From NCBI RefSeq assembly GCF_030271835.1, contig NZ_CP127389.1:2764001-2828000 (forward strand): a stretch of DNA of 64,000 bases, given 5' to 3'. Below are positions 30,882-42,378 of the stretch, piece by piece (the first letter of the stretch is position 1; every line of letters begins with the position of its first letter). The notes beneath the pieces are model-generated. The model saw nothing but the letters and a program-made list of their open reading frames with translations, was not told the DNA's origin and made no database searches. The position numbers and the translations under genes were made by a program. The stretch is from Proteus appendicitidis (lineage in GTDB: Bacteria > Pseudomonadota > Gammaproteobacteria > Enterobacterales > Enterobacteriaceae).

Positions 30882-31429
30882 TGAAAAACCCAATAACAAA
30901 ATCTGCTATTTCTCTTTTATTATTACTTTCACCTTCAGCCTTTGCTGTGACAGAGCTTATTGGGGGTGATATGGAGTTTAAAGGTGTGGTGGTTGCACAT
31001 GGTTGCACCATTGTTGCTGGTGATGAAAATAAAGTAATTGATTTCAAGCAGATATCAGCAAAAGATCTCTATACTTTTCAAAAAAGTGAATCTGTTGCTT
31101 TTAGTATTAGTTTAGAAAATTGCAGTCAGGATATTTATAAAAGCGTCACAATTACGTTAGATGGGAAAGAGCACCCTACAATGCCTAACCACCTTGCTGT
31201 TGTCGGCACAGGATCTGAAGATCCTAAAAGCATCGGGATTGTATTTACAGATGCTCAACGCAATGTTATTCAATTAAAAAATCCTAGCTCTACTCGACTT
31301 CTTAATGATAAGCGTATTCAGTTTAATTTTGTGACGTATGTTGAGGCATCACCTTCTGCGCTGAAAAATCAAACATTGCTAACGGGTCCTTTCCAAGCAC
31401 AAGCAACGTATACCCTTAATTATCAGTAA
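30881..31429 (+). CDS. pmfF: Minor fimbrial subunit (PmfF type)
   Basis: 182 residues with a signal peptide (cleavage near AFA, residue 22), two cysteines (42 and 81) and a terminal ATYTLNYQ pilin motif. It starts at the last base of the pmfE stop (TAATG), so the two are translationally coupled. It is probably a tip-fibrillum or adaptor pilin. It ends 7 bp from the convergent tadA. Confidence 0.85.
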   Translation: MKNPITKSAISLLLLLSPSAFAVTELIGGDMEFKGVVVAHGCTIVAGDENKVIDFKQISAKDLYTFQKSESVAFSISLENCSQDIYKSVTITLDGKEHPTMPNHLAVVGTGSEDPKSIGIVFTDAQRNVIQLKNPSSTRLLNDKRIQFNFVTYVEASPSALKNQTLLTGPFQAQATYTLNYQ

Positions 31430-31436
31430 ACAGATA

Positions 31437-31979
<543 letters not shown>

Positions 31980-32074
31980 TCATTATCATATAGCGGGCTA
32001 TTGTACCCTGTTTTCTATTGATAACTAAAGAGATTGCCTTGAATTGTTTATGACAAAGATAGCAAGATGCAACT

Positions 32075-32710
32075 TTAGTTTACGCGCGCTTCTGTGGCTA
32101 ATTTAATGGCTAAAGCCCCTAAAATAGTCGCCATAAACCAACGTTGAATTAATGCCCAACGAGGTCTTTGCATAAAGAATCCCGCAATAGAACCTGCTGC
32201 AATAACAATCAATGCATTTACTGCGATGCTAATAACGATTTGAATACTGCCTAACACTAATGATTGGTTTAAAACACTACCATTTTGAATACTGATAAAT
32301 TGAGGTAACAGTGATAAATACATCAATGCAATCTTAGGATTCAATAGATTGGTAACAAACCCCATCACAAAGAGTTTTGTTGTATTACCTGAAAGTAATT
32401 TTTTGGGATGAAAGATAGAACGCCCACCGGGCTTAATAGATTGCCAAGCTATATAAAGAAGATAAATCGCACCACAAATCTTCAGCGTATCATAAGCATA
32501 AGGTACAGCCATAAAAATGGCCGTAATACCAAATGCAGCTAATAACATATAAAAAATATAGCCAACAGCCACACCGATTAGCGAGATAAACCCTGCTTTT
32601 TTCCCTTGTGAGATTGAGCGTGAAATTAAGTAAATCATATTAGGACCGGGTGTTAGCACTAAACCCAAAGATAAAAGTGCAAATGTCCACATATTAAACA
32701 GCGTTGGCAT
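32075..32710 (-). CDS. LysE/RhtB-family exporter
   Basis: 211 residues with about six membrane helices and the family signature LVLTPGPNMIYLISRSISQG near the N-terminus, followed by AAFGITAIF and GAIYLLYIAWQSIK. Members export amino acids such as lysine, homoserine or threonine; the substrate here cannot be told. It stands alone, downstream of the divergent toxin-antitoxin promoter. Confidence 0.85.
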   Translation of the reverse strand: MPTLFNMWTFALLSLGLVLTPGPNMIYLISRSISQGKKAGFISLIGVAVGYIFYMLLAAFGITAIFMAVPYAYDTLKICGAIYLLYIAWQSIKPGGRSIFHPKKLLSGNTTKLFVMGFVTNLLNPKIALMYLSLLPQFISIQNGSVLNQSLVLGSIQIVISIAVNALIVIAAGSIAGFFMQRPRWALIQRWFMATILGALAIKLATEARVN

Positions 32711-32857
32711 AGAATACCCCTTATGTTATTGCGTTATTTAACATCAATAACAGGGTATTAGGTGTGCGGAATACCACAAAACATACTCTTTATCATTAAT
32801 ATTTACTCGCTTCTACCTAAGATTTTTGCTTTTTATATATATTGCTGATAAGTTATA

Positions 32858-32907
32858 GTAGCTTATAAGCTACAAAAATAGTTGTTGATACGTAGCTTTT
32901 AAGCTAC
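32858..32907 (+). promoter_or_regulatory. Twin palindromic operators of the toxin-antitoxin pair
   Basis: GTAGCTTATAAGCTAC (32858-32873) and GTAGCTTTTAAGCTAC (32892-32907) are near-identical 16-bp palindromes whose centres are 34 bp apart, about three helical turns. A possible promoter has TTGCTG at 32842-32847 and TATAAG at 32864-32869 inside the first palindrome. They are the likely autoregulatory sites of the downstream pair. Confidence 0.75.
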
Positions 32908-32916
32908 ATTTTGCTA

Positions 32917-33234
32917 ATGAAAACGATCAAACATTACTTAACAATAGATGGCAAAGACTTATATGCTGACTATTTCAAAAAAATACGCGATCCTGTTGCT
33001 AAAGCAAAAATTGCATCAAGAGTAAATAGAATGGCAAGTGCGCATTTTGGTGATCATAAACCTTGCCGTGATAGTGTTTGGGAATTACGAATTGATCAAG
33101 GTGCTGGATATCGGGTTTACTATAGTTTAATCGATGGCGAAATTATATTGCTACTTCTAGCTGGAGATAAGCGAACTCAGGATACTGATATTAATAAAGC
33201 TATCCTATGTCTAAAAGATTATTTAAAGAGGTAG
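32917..33234 (+). CDS. RelE/HigB-like (gp49-type) toxin
   Basis: 105 residues, starting at the ATG at 32917. The sequence has the marks of the phage-derived Gp49-like/HigB killer family: a basic RVNRMASAHFGDHK segment, VWELRIDQGAGYRVYYS in the central sheet and LLLAGDKRTQDTDI near the end. Such toxins cleave mRNA at the ribosome. The toxin precedes the antitoxin, the HigBA order, with 3 bp between them. Confidence 0.85.
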   Translation: MKTIKHYLTIDGKDLYADYFKKIRDPVAKAKIASRVNRMASAHFGDHKPCRDSVWELRIDQGAGYRVYYSLIDGEIILLLLAGDKRTQDTDINKAILCLKDYLKR

Positions 33235-33237
33235 ATT

Positions 33238-33546
33238 ATGCCCAATTCTCGTTTGCATGATGATGCAATGGTTGAAATTTTACGTGAAGACCCTGATTTT
33301 GCTAAAGCTTATTTACATCAAGCCTTCCTTGATATAGATGAAGATGGTGGGCAAGAAGCTTTTCTTATGGCATTACGCCATGTCGTAGAAGCCCGTGGAG
33401 GTATGGCAACTATTGCAAAAAAAGCCGGTGTTTCACGTGAAACACTTTACCGAACCCTATCACCAACAGGTAACCCTACATTAAAGACACTACGCCATGT
33501 CATTAATGCTACTGGTTTTCATTTCTCCTCATTGGCTCGTGCTTAA
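33238..33546 (+). CDS. HigA-like antitoxin with HTH
   Basis: 102 residues of the addiction-module antidote family. The N-terminal region (LREDPDFAKAYLHQAF) is followed by a helix-turn-helix (GGMATIAKKAGVSRETLYRTLSPTGNPTLKTLRHV) that probably binds the two upstream palindromes. It should neutralise the preceding toxin. Confidence 0.88.
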   Translation: MPNSRLHDDAMVEILREDPDFAKAYLHQAFLDIDEDGGQEAFLMALRHVVEARGGMATIAKKAGVSRETLYRTLSPTGNPTLKTLRHVINATGFHFSSLARA

Positions 33547-33779
33547 TATTTTATTTATATAATCTGATAAGTCATTTGAGTGATGTTACTTTAGGAAATG
33601 TCATATAAATGGTAATCTTACCCTCCCTTGCTTATCTCTCATCAAGCAAGAAGATTTGGGCGATATCCCCATTTGAATGATAAAACGCTATTTTATCGGA
33701 TATAGCTACATAAAACTGATAGATGGTAACATATAAGTGCAAGATATAAGTTACTGAAATTTAATAATTTATATATTAA

Positions 33780-34049
<270 letters not shown>

Positions 34050-34089
34050 ACCTTAATCAATGATTTTGTGGGTGATAAATCTAAGAGAG

Positions 34090-34470
34090 CTATTTTTCTA
34101 AAATAACTGTCGCACAAGCATAACGCTGTTCATCAGCAAGTGTTACGTGAATAGAGTTTATCCCCGCTTTCTCTGCCATCTCTTTTGCAACCGCTAAAAA
34201 ATGCAGTGTAGGTTTACCTAACTCATCATTACGTACTTCAAAATGATTAAAAGCCAATCCTAAACGGATACCTGTTCCTAATGCTTTTGCCGCAGCCTCT
34301 TTTACTGCAAACCGCTTAGCTAAAAAGCGTATTGGCTGTTTATGGGATTGATAGATTTCCCATTCTGTATCAGTAAGAATGCGACGAGCAAGGCGTTCAC
34401 CAGAACGCCCTATAATATCTTCGATACGTGATATCTCGACGATATCCATACCTAAGCCAACAATAGCCAT
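34090..34470 (-). CDS. acpS: AcpS, holo-acyl carrier protein synthase
   Basis: 126 residues. It transfers 4'-phosphopantetheine from CoA to the ACP serine. Metal and active-site motifs [13 protein letters not shown] (Asp9) and [15 protein letters not shown] are intact. Its ATG overlaps the pdxJ stop by one base, as in the E. coli pdxJ-acpS operon. Confidence 0.97.
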   Translation of the reverse strand: MAIVGLGMDIVEISRIEDIIGRSGERLARRILTDTEWEIYQSHKQPIRFLAKRFAVKEAAAKALGTGIRLGLAFNHFEVRNDELGKPTLHFLAVAKEMAEKAGINSIHVTLADEQRYACATVILEK

Positions 34471-35201
34471 TAGCGACGCGCTTCTCGCATTAAGCGTTTC
34501 ATTTCTTCAACCGCAGGTGCTAATCCACTAAATACAGCTCTACCAATAATTGCATGGCCAATATTCAGTTCATAAAGTTCAGGTAATGCGGCAATACGTT
34601 GCACGTTGTGATAATGCAAACCATGCCCTGCATTCACTTTTAAGCCTTTAGATGCGGCATAAGTCACTGCATCACGAATACGGACAAACTCTTTTTCTTG
34701 AGCCATTTCATCTTCTGCATCAGCATAAGCGCCAGTGTGGATCTCAATAAAAGGCGCACCAACACGGTCGGCTGCGTTAATTTGTTCATGGTCAGGATCA
34801 ATAAACAGAGAAACTTTGATACCCGCTAAAGATAAGCGTTTAATTGCATCAGCAACTTTTGCTTCATTGCCAACAACGTCTAAACCACCTTCTGTTGTCA
34901 CTTCTTGGCGTTTTTCAGGTACTAAACAGCAAAAATCAGGCTGTGTTTGACAAGCAATTTCGATCATCTCTTCGGTGACCGCCATTTCCAGATTTAATCT
35001 TGTCTGAACCGTTTGGCTTATCAGCATTAAATCGCGATCAGTGATGTGGCGTCTATCTTCACGTAAATGGATAGTAATACCATCAGCGCCGGCTTGTTCT
35101 GCAATAAAAGCCGCTTGAACAGGATCGGGATACGTTGTGCCTCTGGCATTACGAAGGGTGGCGATATGGTCAATATTAACGCCAAGTAGAATATCAGACA
35201 T
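34470..35201 (-). CDS. pdxJ: PdxJ, pyridoxine 5'-phosphate synthase
   Basis: 243 residues (243 in E. coli). It condenses 1-deoxyxylulose 5-phosphate with 3-amino-2-oxopropyl phosphate to PNP. The TIM-barrel motifs [30 protein letters not shown] and [11 protein letters not shown] are visible. It lies between recO and acpS. Confidence 0.97.
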   Translation of the reverse strand: MSDILLGVNIDHIATLRNARGTTYPDPVQAAFIAEQAGADGITIHLREDRRHITDRDLMLISQTVQTRLNLEMAVTEEMIEIACQTQPDFCCLVPEKRQEVTTEGGLDVVGNEAKVADAIKRLSLAGIKVSLFIDPDHEQINAADRVGAPFIEIHTGAYADAEDEMAQEKEFVRIRDAVTYAASKGLKVNAGHGLHYHNVQRIAALPELYELNIGHAIIGRAVFSGLAPAVEEMKRLMREARR

Positions 35202-35270
35202 GCTCTTCTCCTGAAAAATAACGTTGCATTACCTTAGTTTACACATTCCATAGAGAAGAAAAAGACAATA

Positions 35271-36011
35271 TTACTGTTGTGCCATCAATGCTCTTTTCTT
35301 TGGGGGTTTTTTAATGGCAAATTGTCTAAAAAGTTCTCTACTTTTTAATGGTTTTCCGCCTAAATAGGGCTTCAATGCCATTCGAGTAAATCTTTTCGCC
35401 GCTTTTAATGTTTCAACAGTAGGAAATTCGCGACTGGCTAAAGATTTTAATTCAAATCCGGTAAAACTATTATGATCAACTACTAAACTCGCAATAAAAC
35501 CTTTTTCTTCCCGATAACGATAAGTCATCGAATCTGAAACTGGCTCTCCACTTCCAGCACAATGCAGAAAATCTAAGCCATAGCCAAGTTGTGTTAATAA
35601 CGCGAGTTCAAAGCGTCTTAGTGCCGCTTCAGGTGTGGTATCGCTCGCTGCAAGAATTTGCAAACAGGAGAGGTATTCAAAAAAAAGTACACTATAAGAG
35701 GTACCATTTTCCAAAACGCGAGACAATAATTCATTAAGATACAAGCCACTGTATAGTACAGAGCCTGTCAGTGGTAATGCTAAAGAGATAGGTTCAGCAT
35801 CACGAAGTGTTTTAACTTCTCCTCGCCCACTCCAACGAATGAGCAAAGGAGTAAAAGGTTGAAGCGCCCCTTTTAAGGGTGAACGACGGCCTCGCGCACC
35901 TTTTGACAATATGCGTACTCGCCCTTCATTTTCAGTGAAAAAATCGAGTAATAGACTCGTTTCACTGTAAGGTCGAGCATGGATAACGAATGCACGTTGC
36001 CAGCCGTCCAC
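35271..36011 (-). CDS. recO: RecO, recombination mediator
   Basis: 246 residues (242 in E. coli). An N-terminal OB fold ([23 protein letters not shown]) and a helical C-terminal domain ([26 protein letters not shown]) match the family. With RecR it loads RecA on SSB-coated gaps. It starts 9 bp after era in the rnc-era-recO operon. Confidence 0.96.
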   Translation of the reverse strand: MDGWQRAFVIHARPYSETSLLLDFFTENEGRVRILSKGARGRRSPLKGALQPFTPLLIRWSGRGEVKTLRDAEPISLALPLTGSVLYSGLYLNELLSRVLENGTSYSVLFFEYLSCLQILAASDTTPEAALRRFELALLTQLGYGLDFLHCAGSGEPVSDSMTYRYREEKGFIASLVVDHNSFTGFELKSLASREFPTVETLKAAKRFTRMALKPYLGGKPLKSRELFRQFAIKKPPKKRALMAQQ

Positions 36012-36020
36012 TTCAGTTAC

Positions 36021-36929
36021 CTACTTTAAATCGTCCACATAGCCAAGGCTACGTAAAGCACGTTCATCATCAGCCCAGCCCGCTTTGACTTTCACCCAAA
36101 GTTCTAAGTGAACTTTGTTTTCAAATAAGTCTTCCATATCCATGCGGGCTTCAGTACCAATTTTCTTGATTTTCGCACCTTTATTACCAATAACCATTTT
36201 CTTCTGGCCTTCACGCTCAACCAGAATTAATCCGTGGATATCATAACCACCACGCTCATTGGTAACGAATTGCTCAATTTCAACAGTGACAGAATAAGGT
36301 AATTCTTCACCTAAAAAGCGCATCAATTTCTCACGAATAATTTCTGATGCCATAAAACGCTGAGAGCGATCAGTAATATAATCTTCAGGGAAATGATGAA
36401 TAGCTTCTGGTAAACATTTACGTACGATTTTCGCTATCGTATCAATATTCATGTCTTTTTCAGCACTGATTGGTACAACATCAAGAAAATCCATTTGTTG
36501 GCTTAAAAAGCCAATGTGTGGAAGTAACTTGGTTTTATCTGTCACGTTATCTACTTTATTAATTGCTAATAAAACAGGGCAACGTAATGATTTTAATTTA
36601 TTTAATACCATTTCGTCATCAGGCGTCCAGTTGGTGCCTTCAACAACGAAAATAACCAATTCAACATCACCAATTGAACTGCTTGCTGCACGGTTCATCA
36701 ATCTGTTGATGGCTCGCTTTTCTTCGATATGCAAGCCCGGTGTATCCACATAAATCGCTTGGTAAGCACCATCTGTATCAATACCCATGATACGGTGACG
36801 CGTTGTTTGCGGTTTACGTGATGTAATAGAAACTTTCTGCCCCAATAATTGGTTCAGTAGTGTTGATTTTCCCACATTTGGGCGACCGACTATCGCAATA
36901 AATCCGCAATAGGTTTGTTCTTCGCTCAT
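36021..36929 (-). CDS. era: Era, ribosome-assembly GTPase
   Basis: 302 residues. It has a G domain with P-loop GRPNVGKS (15-22), DTPGLH and NKVD, and a KH domain with [18 protein letters not shown] that binds the 3' end of 16S rRNA. Its ATG overlaps the rnc stop by four bases (ATGA). Confidence 0.98.
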   Translation of the reverse strand: MSEEQTYCGFIAIVGRPNVGKSTLLNQLLGQKVSITSRKPQTTRHRIMGIDTDGAYQAIYVDTPGLHIEEKRAINRLMNRAASSSIGDVELVIFVVEGTNWTPDDEMVLNKLKSLRCPVLLAINKVDNVTDKTKLLPHIGFLSQQMDFLDVVPISAEKDMNIDTIAKIVRKCLPEAIHHFPEDYITDRSQRFMASEIIREKLMRFLGEELPYSVTVEIEQFVTNERGGYDIHGLILVEREGQKKMVIGNKGAKIKKIGTEARMDMEDLFENKVHLELWVKVKAGWADDERALRSLGYVDDLK

Positions 36930-37606
36930 TCAAGCTCCAGTTGTATTAATGCCTGTTCAGCAGCGGCCTGTTCAGCTTTACGACGGCTTGTACCCATCCC
37001 TTTGACAGGTTGTTCGATACCGCTTATCTGACAATGGATCGTAAACTCTTGATCATGGGCTTCGCCACGAACCTGTACCACAATATAAGAAGGTAATGGT
37101 AAATGACGGCCTTGCAAATACTCTTGCAAACGAGTTTTAGGATCTTTTTGCTTATCGCCCGGACTGATTTCAGCCAAACGATTCTCATACCAGTTTAAAA
37201 TAATTTTTTCGATATTTTGAATATCACTATCAAGGAAAATTGCACCAATTAAAGCTTCCACCGTATCAGCTAAAATTGATTCGCGACGGAAACCGCCACT
37301 TTTTAATTCCCCTGGACCTAAACGTAGACATTCGCCTAGTTCAAATTCACGCGCTAATTCAGCGAGTGTATTTCCACGAACAAGCGTTGCTCTCATTCGG
37401 CTCATATCACCTTCATCAACACGAGGAAAGCGATGATAAAGTGCGTTAGCAATCACATAGCTTAGAATTGAATCACCTAAAAATTCTAAACGTTCATTAT
37501 GCTTACTGCTAGCACTACGATGCGTTAAAGCCTGTAGTAATAATTCATTTTGCGTAAAAGTATAGCCCAGTTTCTTTTGTAACTGGTTTACTAATAAAGT
37601 ATTCAT
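36926..37606 (-). CDS. rnc: Rnc, ribonuclease III
   Basis: 226 residues, the E. coli length. The catalytic signature [17 protein letters not shown] and the second acidic site [13 protein letters not shown] are present, followed by a C-terminal dsRNA-binding domain (RLQEYLQG to AEQAALIQLE). It processes rRNA and controls its own operon in E. coli. Confidence 0.98.
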   Translation of the reverse strand: MNTLLVNQLQKKLGYTFTQNELLLQALTHRSASSKHNERLEFLGDSILSYVIANALYHRFPRVDEGDMSRMRATLVRGNTLAELAREFELGECLRLGPGELKSGGFRRESILADTVEALIGAIFLDSDIQNIEKIILNWYENRLAEISPGDKQKDPKTRLQEYLQGRHLPLPSYIVVQVRGEAHDQEFTIHCQISGIEQPVKGMGTSRRKAEQAAAEQALIQLELE

Positions 37607-37707
37607 GTGCGATCAATTTCCATAACTTAATTTGAAGCACACGCAACAAATCTGTTTAAGACAACGAGAAATTATCGGGTTGGATAACAGAACTGTTGCG
37701 TTTGCAC

Positions 37708-37731
37708 TGGCTCCTGACAATACAGGAGCCA
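37708..37731 (-). repeat. Stem-loop in the lepB-rnc gap
   Basis: TGGCTCCTG (37708-37716) and CAGGAGCCA (37723-37731) form a perfect 9-bp stem about 100 bases upstream of rnc on its strand, with no T-run. It could be the leader structure at which RNase III autoregulates in E. coli; that role is inferred from position. Confidence 0.5.
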
Positions 37732-37800
37732 ATCATATTTAAAGAAGCGACATATTCTACACTTAGATAAGAAGGAATGCTGTCGCTATTTTGTTAATAA

Positions 37801-38772
37801 TTACTTAATGCCACCGATACGGCTAAAACGAACGCCTGTTGGCCATTCATTCTCTACTTTTTCAAAGCTCATCCAAATTGTTGTCGCTTTACCTACTAAG
37901 TTTTTCTCTGGAACAAAGCCCCAGAAGCGACTATCTGAACTACCGTCTCGATTATCACCCATCATAAAGTAATGACCTTCAGGAACAATCCACGTACCGA
38001 CAGGTAATCCAGGTTGGATAAACTCAGGCATCGTCATATCACCGGGTATTGTCATAATACGGTGAGAGACTTTATCAATAGTTTCTACTCTTTCTTCTTC
38101 ACGTAATTGAGTTGCTGTTGAAATAGGCTCCTCAATTGGAATAGATTTCATACCATTAATACGCTGACCACCCGGTACATTCTGTAATAACAACGTCCAT
38201 TCACTTGGGTAAGCAGTACCATAAGTTACTGATATTTCTTCATTACAAATGGCTTTATCACAATTTGGATAGATATGAAGTTTTTTCGACATCATATCAT
38301 AAACAATTTTATCGCCCGGTAATCCAATAACACGTTTAATAAAGTCAGTAGAAGGATCACGAGGATATTTAAATACAGCGATATCGCCTCGTTTAGGTTT
38401 CCCTGTATTAATTAACGTGGTTTGTGTAATTGGATCTTTTAATCCATAAGCAAACTTTTCAACCAAGATAAAATCGCCAACCAACAAGGTTGGCATCATG
38501 GAGCGAGAAGGTATTTGAAACGGCTCATACACAAATGAACGCAGAACCAAAACAATAATCAAAACTGGGAATAAAGAGCCTAATGTCTCTGCCCAGCTTG
38601 GTTTATTAATTGATTTTGCTAACTCTTGCTGATCCTCGGTCCCTTGCGTCATCTCTTGAAGACGCTTTAGTTTTGCTTTTCGGGCTGGCTTGAGCTTAAA
38701 GCGCTCAATTCCCCAAAAAACTCCCGTTATTAGCGTTGCCAGCGTTAGGATCAAGGCAAACGTGTTAGCCAT
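37801..38772 (-). CDS. lepB: LepB, signal peptidase I
   Basis: 323 residues (324 in E. coli). Two N-terminal membrane segments (4-22 and 65-80) precede the periplasmic catalytic domain with Ser91 (IPSRSMMPTL) and Lys146 (DFIKRVIGLPGD), and MMGDNRDGSSDSRFWG near the end. It removes signal peptides from exported proteins. It is 14 bp after lepA. Confidence 0.97.
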   Translation of the reverse strand: MANTFALILTLATLITGVFWGIERFKLKPARKAKLKRLQEMTQGTEDQQELAKSINKPSWAETLGSLFPVLIIVLVLRSFVYEPFQIPSRSMMPTLLVGDFILVEKFAYGLKDPITQTTLINTGKPKRGDIAVFKYPRDPSTDFIKRVIGLPGDKIVYDMMSKKLHIYPNCDKAICNEEISVTYGTAYPSEWTLLLQNVPGGQRINGMKSIPIEEPISTATQLREEERVETIDKVSHRIMTIPGDMTMPEFIQPGLPVGTWIVPEGHYFMMGDNRDGSSDSRFWGFVPEKNLVGKATTIWMSFEKVENEWPTGVRFSRIGGIK

Positions 38773-38786
38773 GTTTTCTCCTTAAA

Positions 38787-40583
38787 TTATTTATCTTTAC
38801 CAACATGAAGAATGGCTAAAAACGCTTCTTGTGGTAGCTCTACGTTACCAATTTGCTTCATACGTTTTTTACCATCTTTCTGTTTCTGTAACAGTTTCTT
38901 CTTACGGCTAACGTCACCGCCATAACATTTGGCTAATACGTTTTTACGTAACTGTTTAACAGTTGAACGAGCAATAATATGGTTACCAATTGCCGCTTGG
39001 ATGGCGATATCAAACTGTTGGCGTGGAATAAATTCTTTCATTTTTTCCACCAGCTCACGACCACGATAAGGTGCATTATCATTATGTGTAATCAATGCTA
39101 AAGCATCAACACGATCACCATTAATCAAGACATCTACACGCACCATGTTAGAGCCTTGGAAGCGGATAAAGTTATAGTCTAAAGACGCATAACCGCGTGA
39201 TGTTGATTTTAAACGGTCAAAGAAATCTAATACCACTTCAGCCATCGGAATTTCATAAGTTAATGAAACCTGATTACCATGATAGACCATATTGGTTTGA
39301 ACACCGCGTTTTTCGATACATAAAGTAATTACGTTACCTAAGTATTCTTGCGGTAATAACATATGACATTCAGCAATAGGTTCTCTGATTTCTTCAATGT
39401 TATTCAGTGGTGGTAATTTAGACGGGCTATCCACTAATACAATATCACCGTTAGTCATTTCAACTTCATAAACTACGGTTGGCGCTGTTGTAATCAGGTC
39501 TAGGTCATATTCACGCTCTAAACGTTCTTGAATAATCTCCATATGAAGAAGACCCAAGAACCCACAACGGAAACCGAAACCTAACGCGGAGGAGCTTTCT
39601 GGCTCATAGAATAATGAAGCATCGTTCAGGCTTAATTTACCTAATGCATCACGGAATGATTCATAGTCGTCAGAGCTAATTGGGAATAAACCCGCATAAA
39701 CTTGTGGCTTAACTTTTTTAAAGCCTGGCAATGGTTTATCTGCTGGTTTTTGTGCTGCTGTTAAGGTATCCCCTACTGGCGCACCTAAAATATCTTTAAT
39801 CCCACAAACAACCCAACCTACTTCACCACAATTTAATGATGTTGTGTCAATTTGTTTTGGCGTAAAAATACCAATACGGTCAATGTTATAAACCTGCCCC
39901 GTACTCATTACCTTGATTTTATCGTTTTTGCTGACTTTACCGTTTTTCACACGGATCAATGAAACAACACCAAGGTAATTATCAAACCAAGAGTCAATAA
40001 TCAGTGCTTGTAATGGAGCGTCTGCATCACCTTCAGGTGCTGGAATTTCTTTAACAAGACGTTCGATAACTTCTTTAACACCAATACCTGTTTTTGCAGA
40101 GCAACGCACTGCATCTGTGGCATCGATGCCCACAATGTCTTCAATCTCTTCAGCAACACGCTCAGGCTCTGCTGCTGGTAAGTCTATTTTATTTAAAACA
40201 GGAACGACGGTGAGATCCATATCCATCGCGGTATAGCAGTTTGCTAATGTTTGCGCTTCAACCCCTTGCCCAGCATCTACGACTAATAACGCGCCTTCAC
40301 ACGCAGCGAGTGAACGAGATACTTCATAAGAGAAGTCAACGTGTCCTGGGGTATCGATAAAGTTAAGCTGATAAACTTCACCGTCATCAGCGGTGTAATT
40401 CAAGGTTACGCTTTGCGCTTTGATTGTAATACCACGTTCACGCTCAAGATCCATAGAATCAAGAACCTGCGCAGCCATTTCACGATCTGATAAGCCACCA
40501 CAAATTTGAATAATTCGATCTGATAACGTCGATTTACCGTGGTCAATATGTGCGATAATGGAAAAGTTACGTATGTTTTTCAT
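38787..40583 (-). CDS. lepA: LepA (EF4), translational GTPase
   Basis: 598 residues. The G domain has [21 protein letters not shown] and NKIDLP; EF-G-like domains and the LepA-specific C-terminal domain ([37 protein letters not shown]) follow. It acts in ribosome function and initiation. The 301-bp region upstream to rseC holds only the rseC terminator and no gene. Confidence 0.98.
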   Translation of the reverse strand: MKNIRNFSIIAHIDHGKSTLSDRIIQICGGLSDREMAAQVLDSMDLERERGITIKAQSVTLNYTADDGEVYQLNFIDTPGHVDFSYEVSRSLAACEGALLVVDAGQGVEAQTLANCYTAMDMDLTVVPVLNKIDLPAAEPERVAEEIEDIVGIDATDAVRCSAKTGIGVKEVIERLVKEIPAPEGDADAPLQALIIDSWFDNYLGVVSLIRVKNGKVSKNDKIKVMSTGQVYNIDRIGIFTPKQIDTTSLNCGEVGWVVCGIKDILGAPVGDTLTAAQKPADKPLPGFKKVKPQVYAGLFPISSDDYESFRDALGKLSLNDASLFYEPESSSALGFGFRCGFLGLLHMEIIQERLEREYDLDLITTAPTVVYEVEMTNGDIVLVDSPSKLPPLNNIEEIREPIAECHMLLPQEYLGNVITLCIEKRGVQTNMVYHGNQVSLTYEIPMAEVVLDFFDRLKSTSRGYASLDYNFIRFQGSNMVRVDVLINGDRVDALALITHNDNAPYRGRELVEKMKEFIPRQQFDIAIQAAIGNHIIARSTVKQLRKNVLAKCYGGDVSRKKKLLQKQKDGKKRMKQIGNVELPQEAFLAILHVGKDK

Positions 40584-40844
40584 TCTGAAATTATTTTTCT
40601 CTATTGCTTTGCTCTATAAATCTGGCTTTGGAGTCATTCATGGACACAAAGCGAAAACTCTATATTGCAGGAGTTATTATTGATGACGCATTCTACACAC
40701 TAGAGACATTATACTCAAAGAAACGTTCATCAAACACAAACATTTATGCTAAGACTTGCATTTATTTGTAATTTTTTGCGGGTAATTTCCAGATATAGAA
40801 ACGTGTTAATTTAAGATAGATATTATTACAAAAGCAGCATGACA

Positions 40845-40874
40845 AAAATAATGGGGCAAAGGCCCCATTATTTT
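40845..40874 (-). terminator. Terminator of the rpoE-rseABC operon
   Basis: AAAATAATGGGGC pairs with GCCCCATTATTTT around a short loop, followed by T residues on the minus strand, 11 bp after the rseC stop. Confidence 0.9.
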
Positions 40875-40884
40875 AATCAACTCA

Positions 40885-41349
40885 TTATTCTTGAATTTGA
40901 ACTTTAAGTTCATGAGGTGGAAGCCCTATTTGCAATACAATAGGTTCAAAACCTTCATCTTTGCTCCACCAAGTCGCCACTTTTTTGGCCAATAAAAAAC
41001 CAAGGGCGCCCCCCACAAGTCCACTACAAAAAATAGCAAATTCACTCGAAAACCAAAGGCTCGCAATGCCTGCGACAATAAATAAGCCAATAAGTGGCGT
41101 TAAATACACGAGCATTGCGGAAAGAAGTAGATTATTTTCAGGAATACCCACTTCCACTTTTTGCCCTTCAACTAAAGGTTGTGCAACGGGAAGTTCGAGT
41201 TGATGAACTGTCTCAGGTCCTATTTTATTTAATAAATAAGAGCCACACGCAGCGCGAGCTTGGCAACTACCACAGCCAGAAGAAGATCCGTAGCGTAATA
41301 ACGCCCGTCCTTCATGCCAATGTATAACTGTTGCCCACTCTTTAACCAT
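40885..41349 (-). CDS. rseC: RseC, SoxR-reducing / sigmaE-operon membrane protein
   Basis: 154 residues with an N-terminal cysteine cluster (GCGSCQARAACGS, Cys26, Cys29 and Cys35) and two membrane helices (about 78-120). In E. coli it is a positive modulator of sigmaE and helps keep SoxR reduced. It is 13 bp after rseB. Confidence 0.94.
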   Translation of the reverse strand: MVKEWATVIHWHEGRALLRYGSSSGCGSCQARAACGSYLLNKIGPETVHQLELPVAQPLVEGQKVEVGIPENNLLLSAMLVYLTPLIGLFIVAGIASLWFSSEFAIFCSGLVGGALGFLLAKKVATWWSKDEGFEPIVLQIGLPPHELKVQIQE

Positions 41350-41362
41350 AACTTATACCCTT

Positions 41363-42331
41363 TTACTTTTTCGTAAATACAACACTATTAACTATCGCTT
41401 GTGCCGTAGAAAATGGTAACTGACCAATAAAGGTAATTTCATTACCTTCTTTGTCATAGGTATAAATTGTATTACGACCATACCTCAACATTTTATCGCG
41501 TTCGGGCGAATTAGCGTGTTGACCACTTTTATTAACATAAATAGAGAAATCAAATAAGCCATCGCTAAATAAAATAGACTGACTAAACTCAGTTTCAGAA
41601 ATTTGATGATTACTGCGTTTTACCTCTTTAAAACCCTCAGGTAATTGGCCAACCGACCAGTTATAAACCAAAGGTTTAGCTTTTGGTACAAGTAATAAAG
41701 GAGGCATATTGACGGTACGTAACGAATTAAGTTCAGTTTCGACTTCACTCCCTTCATTAACGGTGATCACTCGAAATTGTTCAATGATGTCATTATTCTT
41801 ATCTAACAGATCGACTCTTAAAGGTAGATATCTTTCTTCATCTATAAACAAGACATAATCATAACGGTCATTATTTTTTGATAGCACACGAACAACTCGG
41901 CTTGGAATATCACCAATATGTGTTCTACCTGCATCAATAAAATTATAATAACCAGATAATTCATTGAAATCTTGGTAAATGATAGAAGGGATATAATCAA
42001 CGATATGATCATTCCTTAAGCTAAAAGCATCTAAGCCCGGCTCAAAATAGCTAATTTCATCACCACGTTGAACTATTTCACGGCGAGTACTATCCATTTG
42101 CATTAATTGTGCAAGTGGTTTGCCATCAATAAGAGTGTGACGGTAGCGAATAGGAACAATACCTTGAGAATTGATATTGATAAAAGATAATTCATAGGTA
42201 GAGCTTTGACTTGTCTGACCCATCTTTTGCAACAAAGCCTCGACACTACCTGTTTGAGGTTGTGCCAAGGCTTGTATCGGCATTGACAGGCTGCCCACCA
42301 GCAATAAGGTGGATAACCATGATTTTTTCAT
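41363..42331 (-). CDS. rseB: RseB, periplasmic regulator of sigmaE signalling
   Basis: 322 residues with a signal peptide (MKKSWLSTLL to ALA, cleaved near 23). The MucB/RseB lipid-binding-like domain is followed by a smaller C-terminal domain. It binds RseA and shields it from DegS until lipopolysaccharide or misfolded porins signal stress. Confidence 0.95.
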   Translation of the reverse strand: MKKSWLSTLLLVGSLSMPIQALAQPQTGSVEALLQKMGQTSQSSTYELSFININSQGIVPIRYRHTLIDGKPLAQLMQMDSTRREIVQRGDEISYFEPGLDAFSLRNDHIVDYIPSIIYQDFNELSGYYNFIDAGRTHIGDIPSRVVRVLSKNNDRYDYVLFIDEERYLPLRVDLLDKNNDIIEQFRVITVNEGSEVETELNSLRTVNMPPLLLVPKAKPLVYNWSVGQLPEGFKEVKRSNHQISETEFSQSILFSDGLFDFSIYVNKSGQHANSPERDKMLRYGRNTIYTYDKEGNEITFIGQLPFSTAQAIVNSVVFTKK

Positions 42332-42378
42332 TACGACTGTTTTATTCCCACACGTTATTTATACATTAACATTTATTA

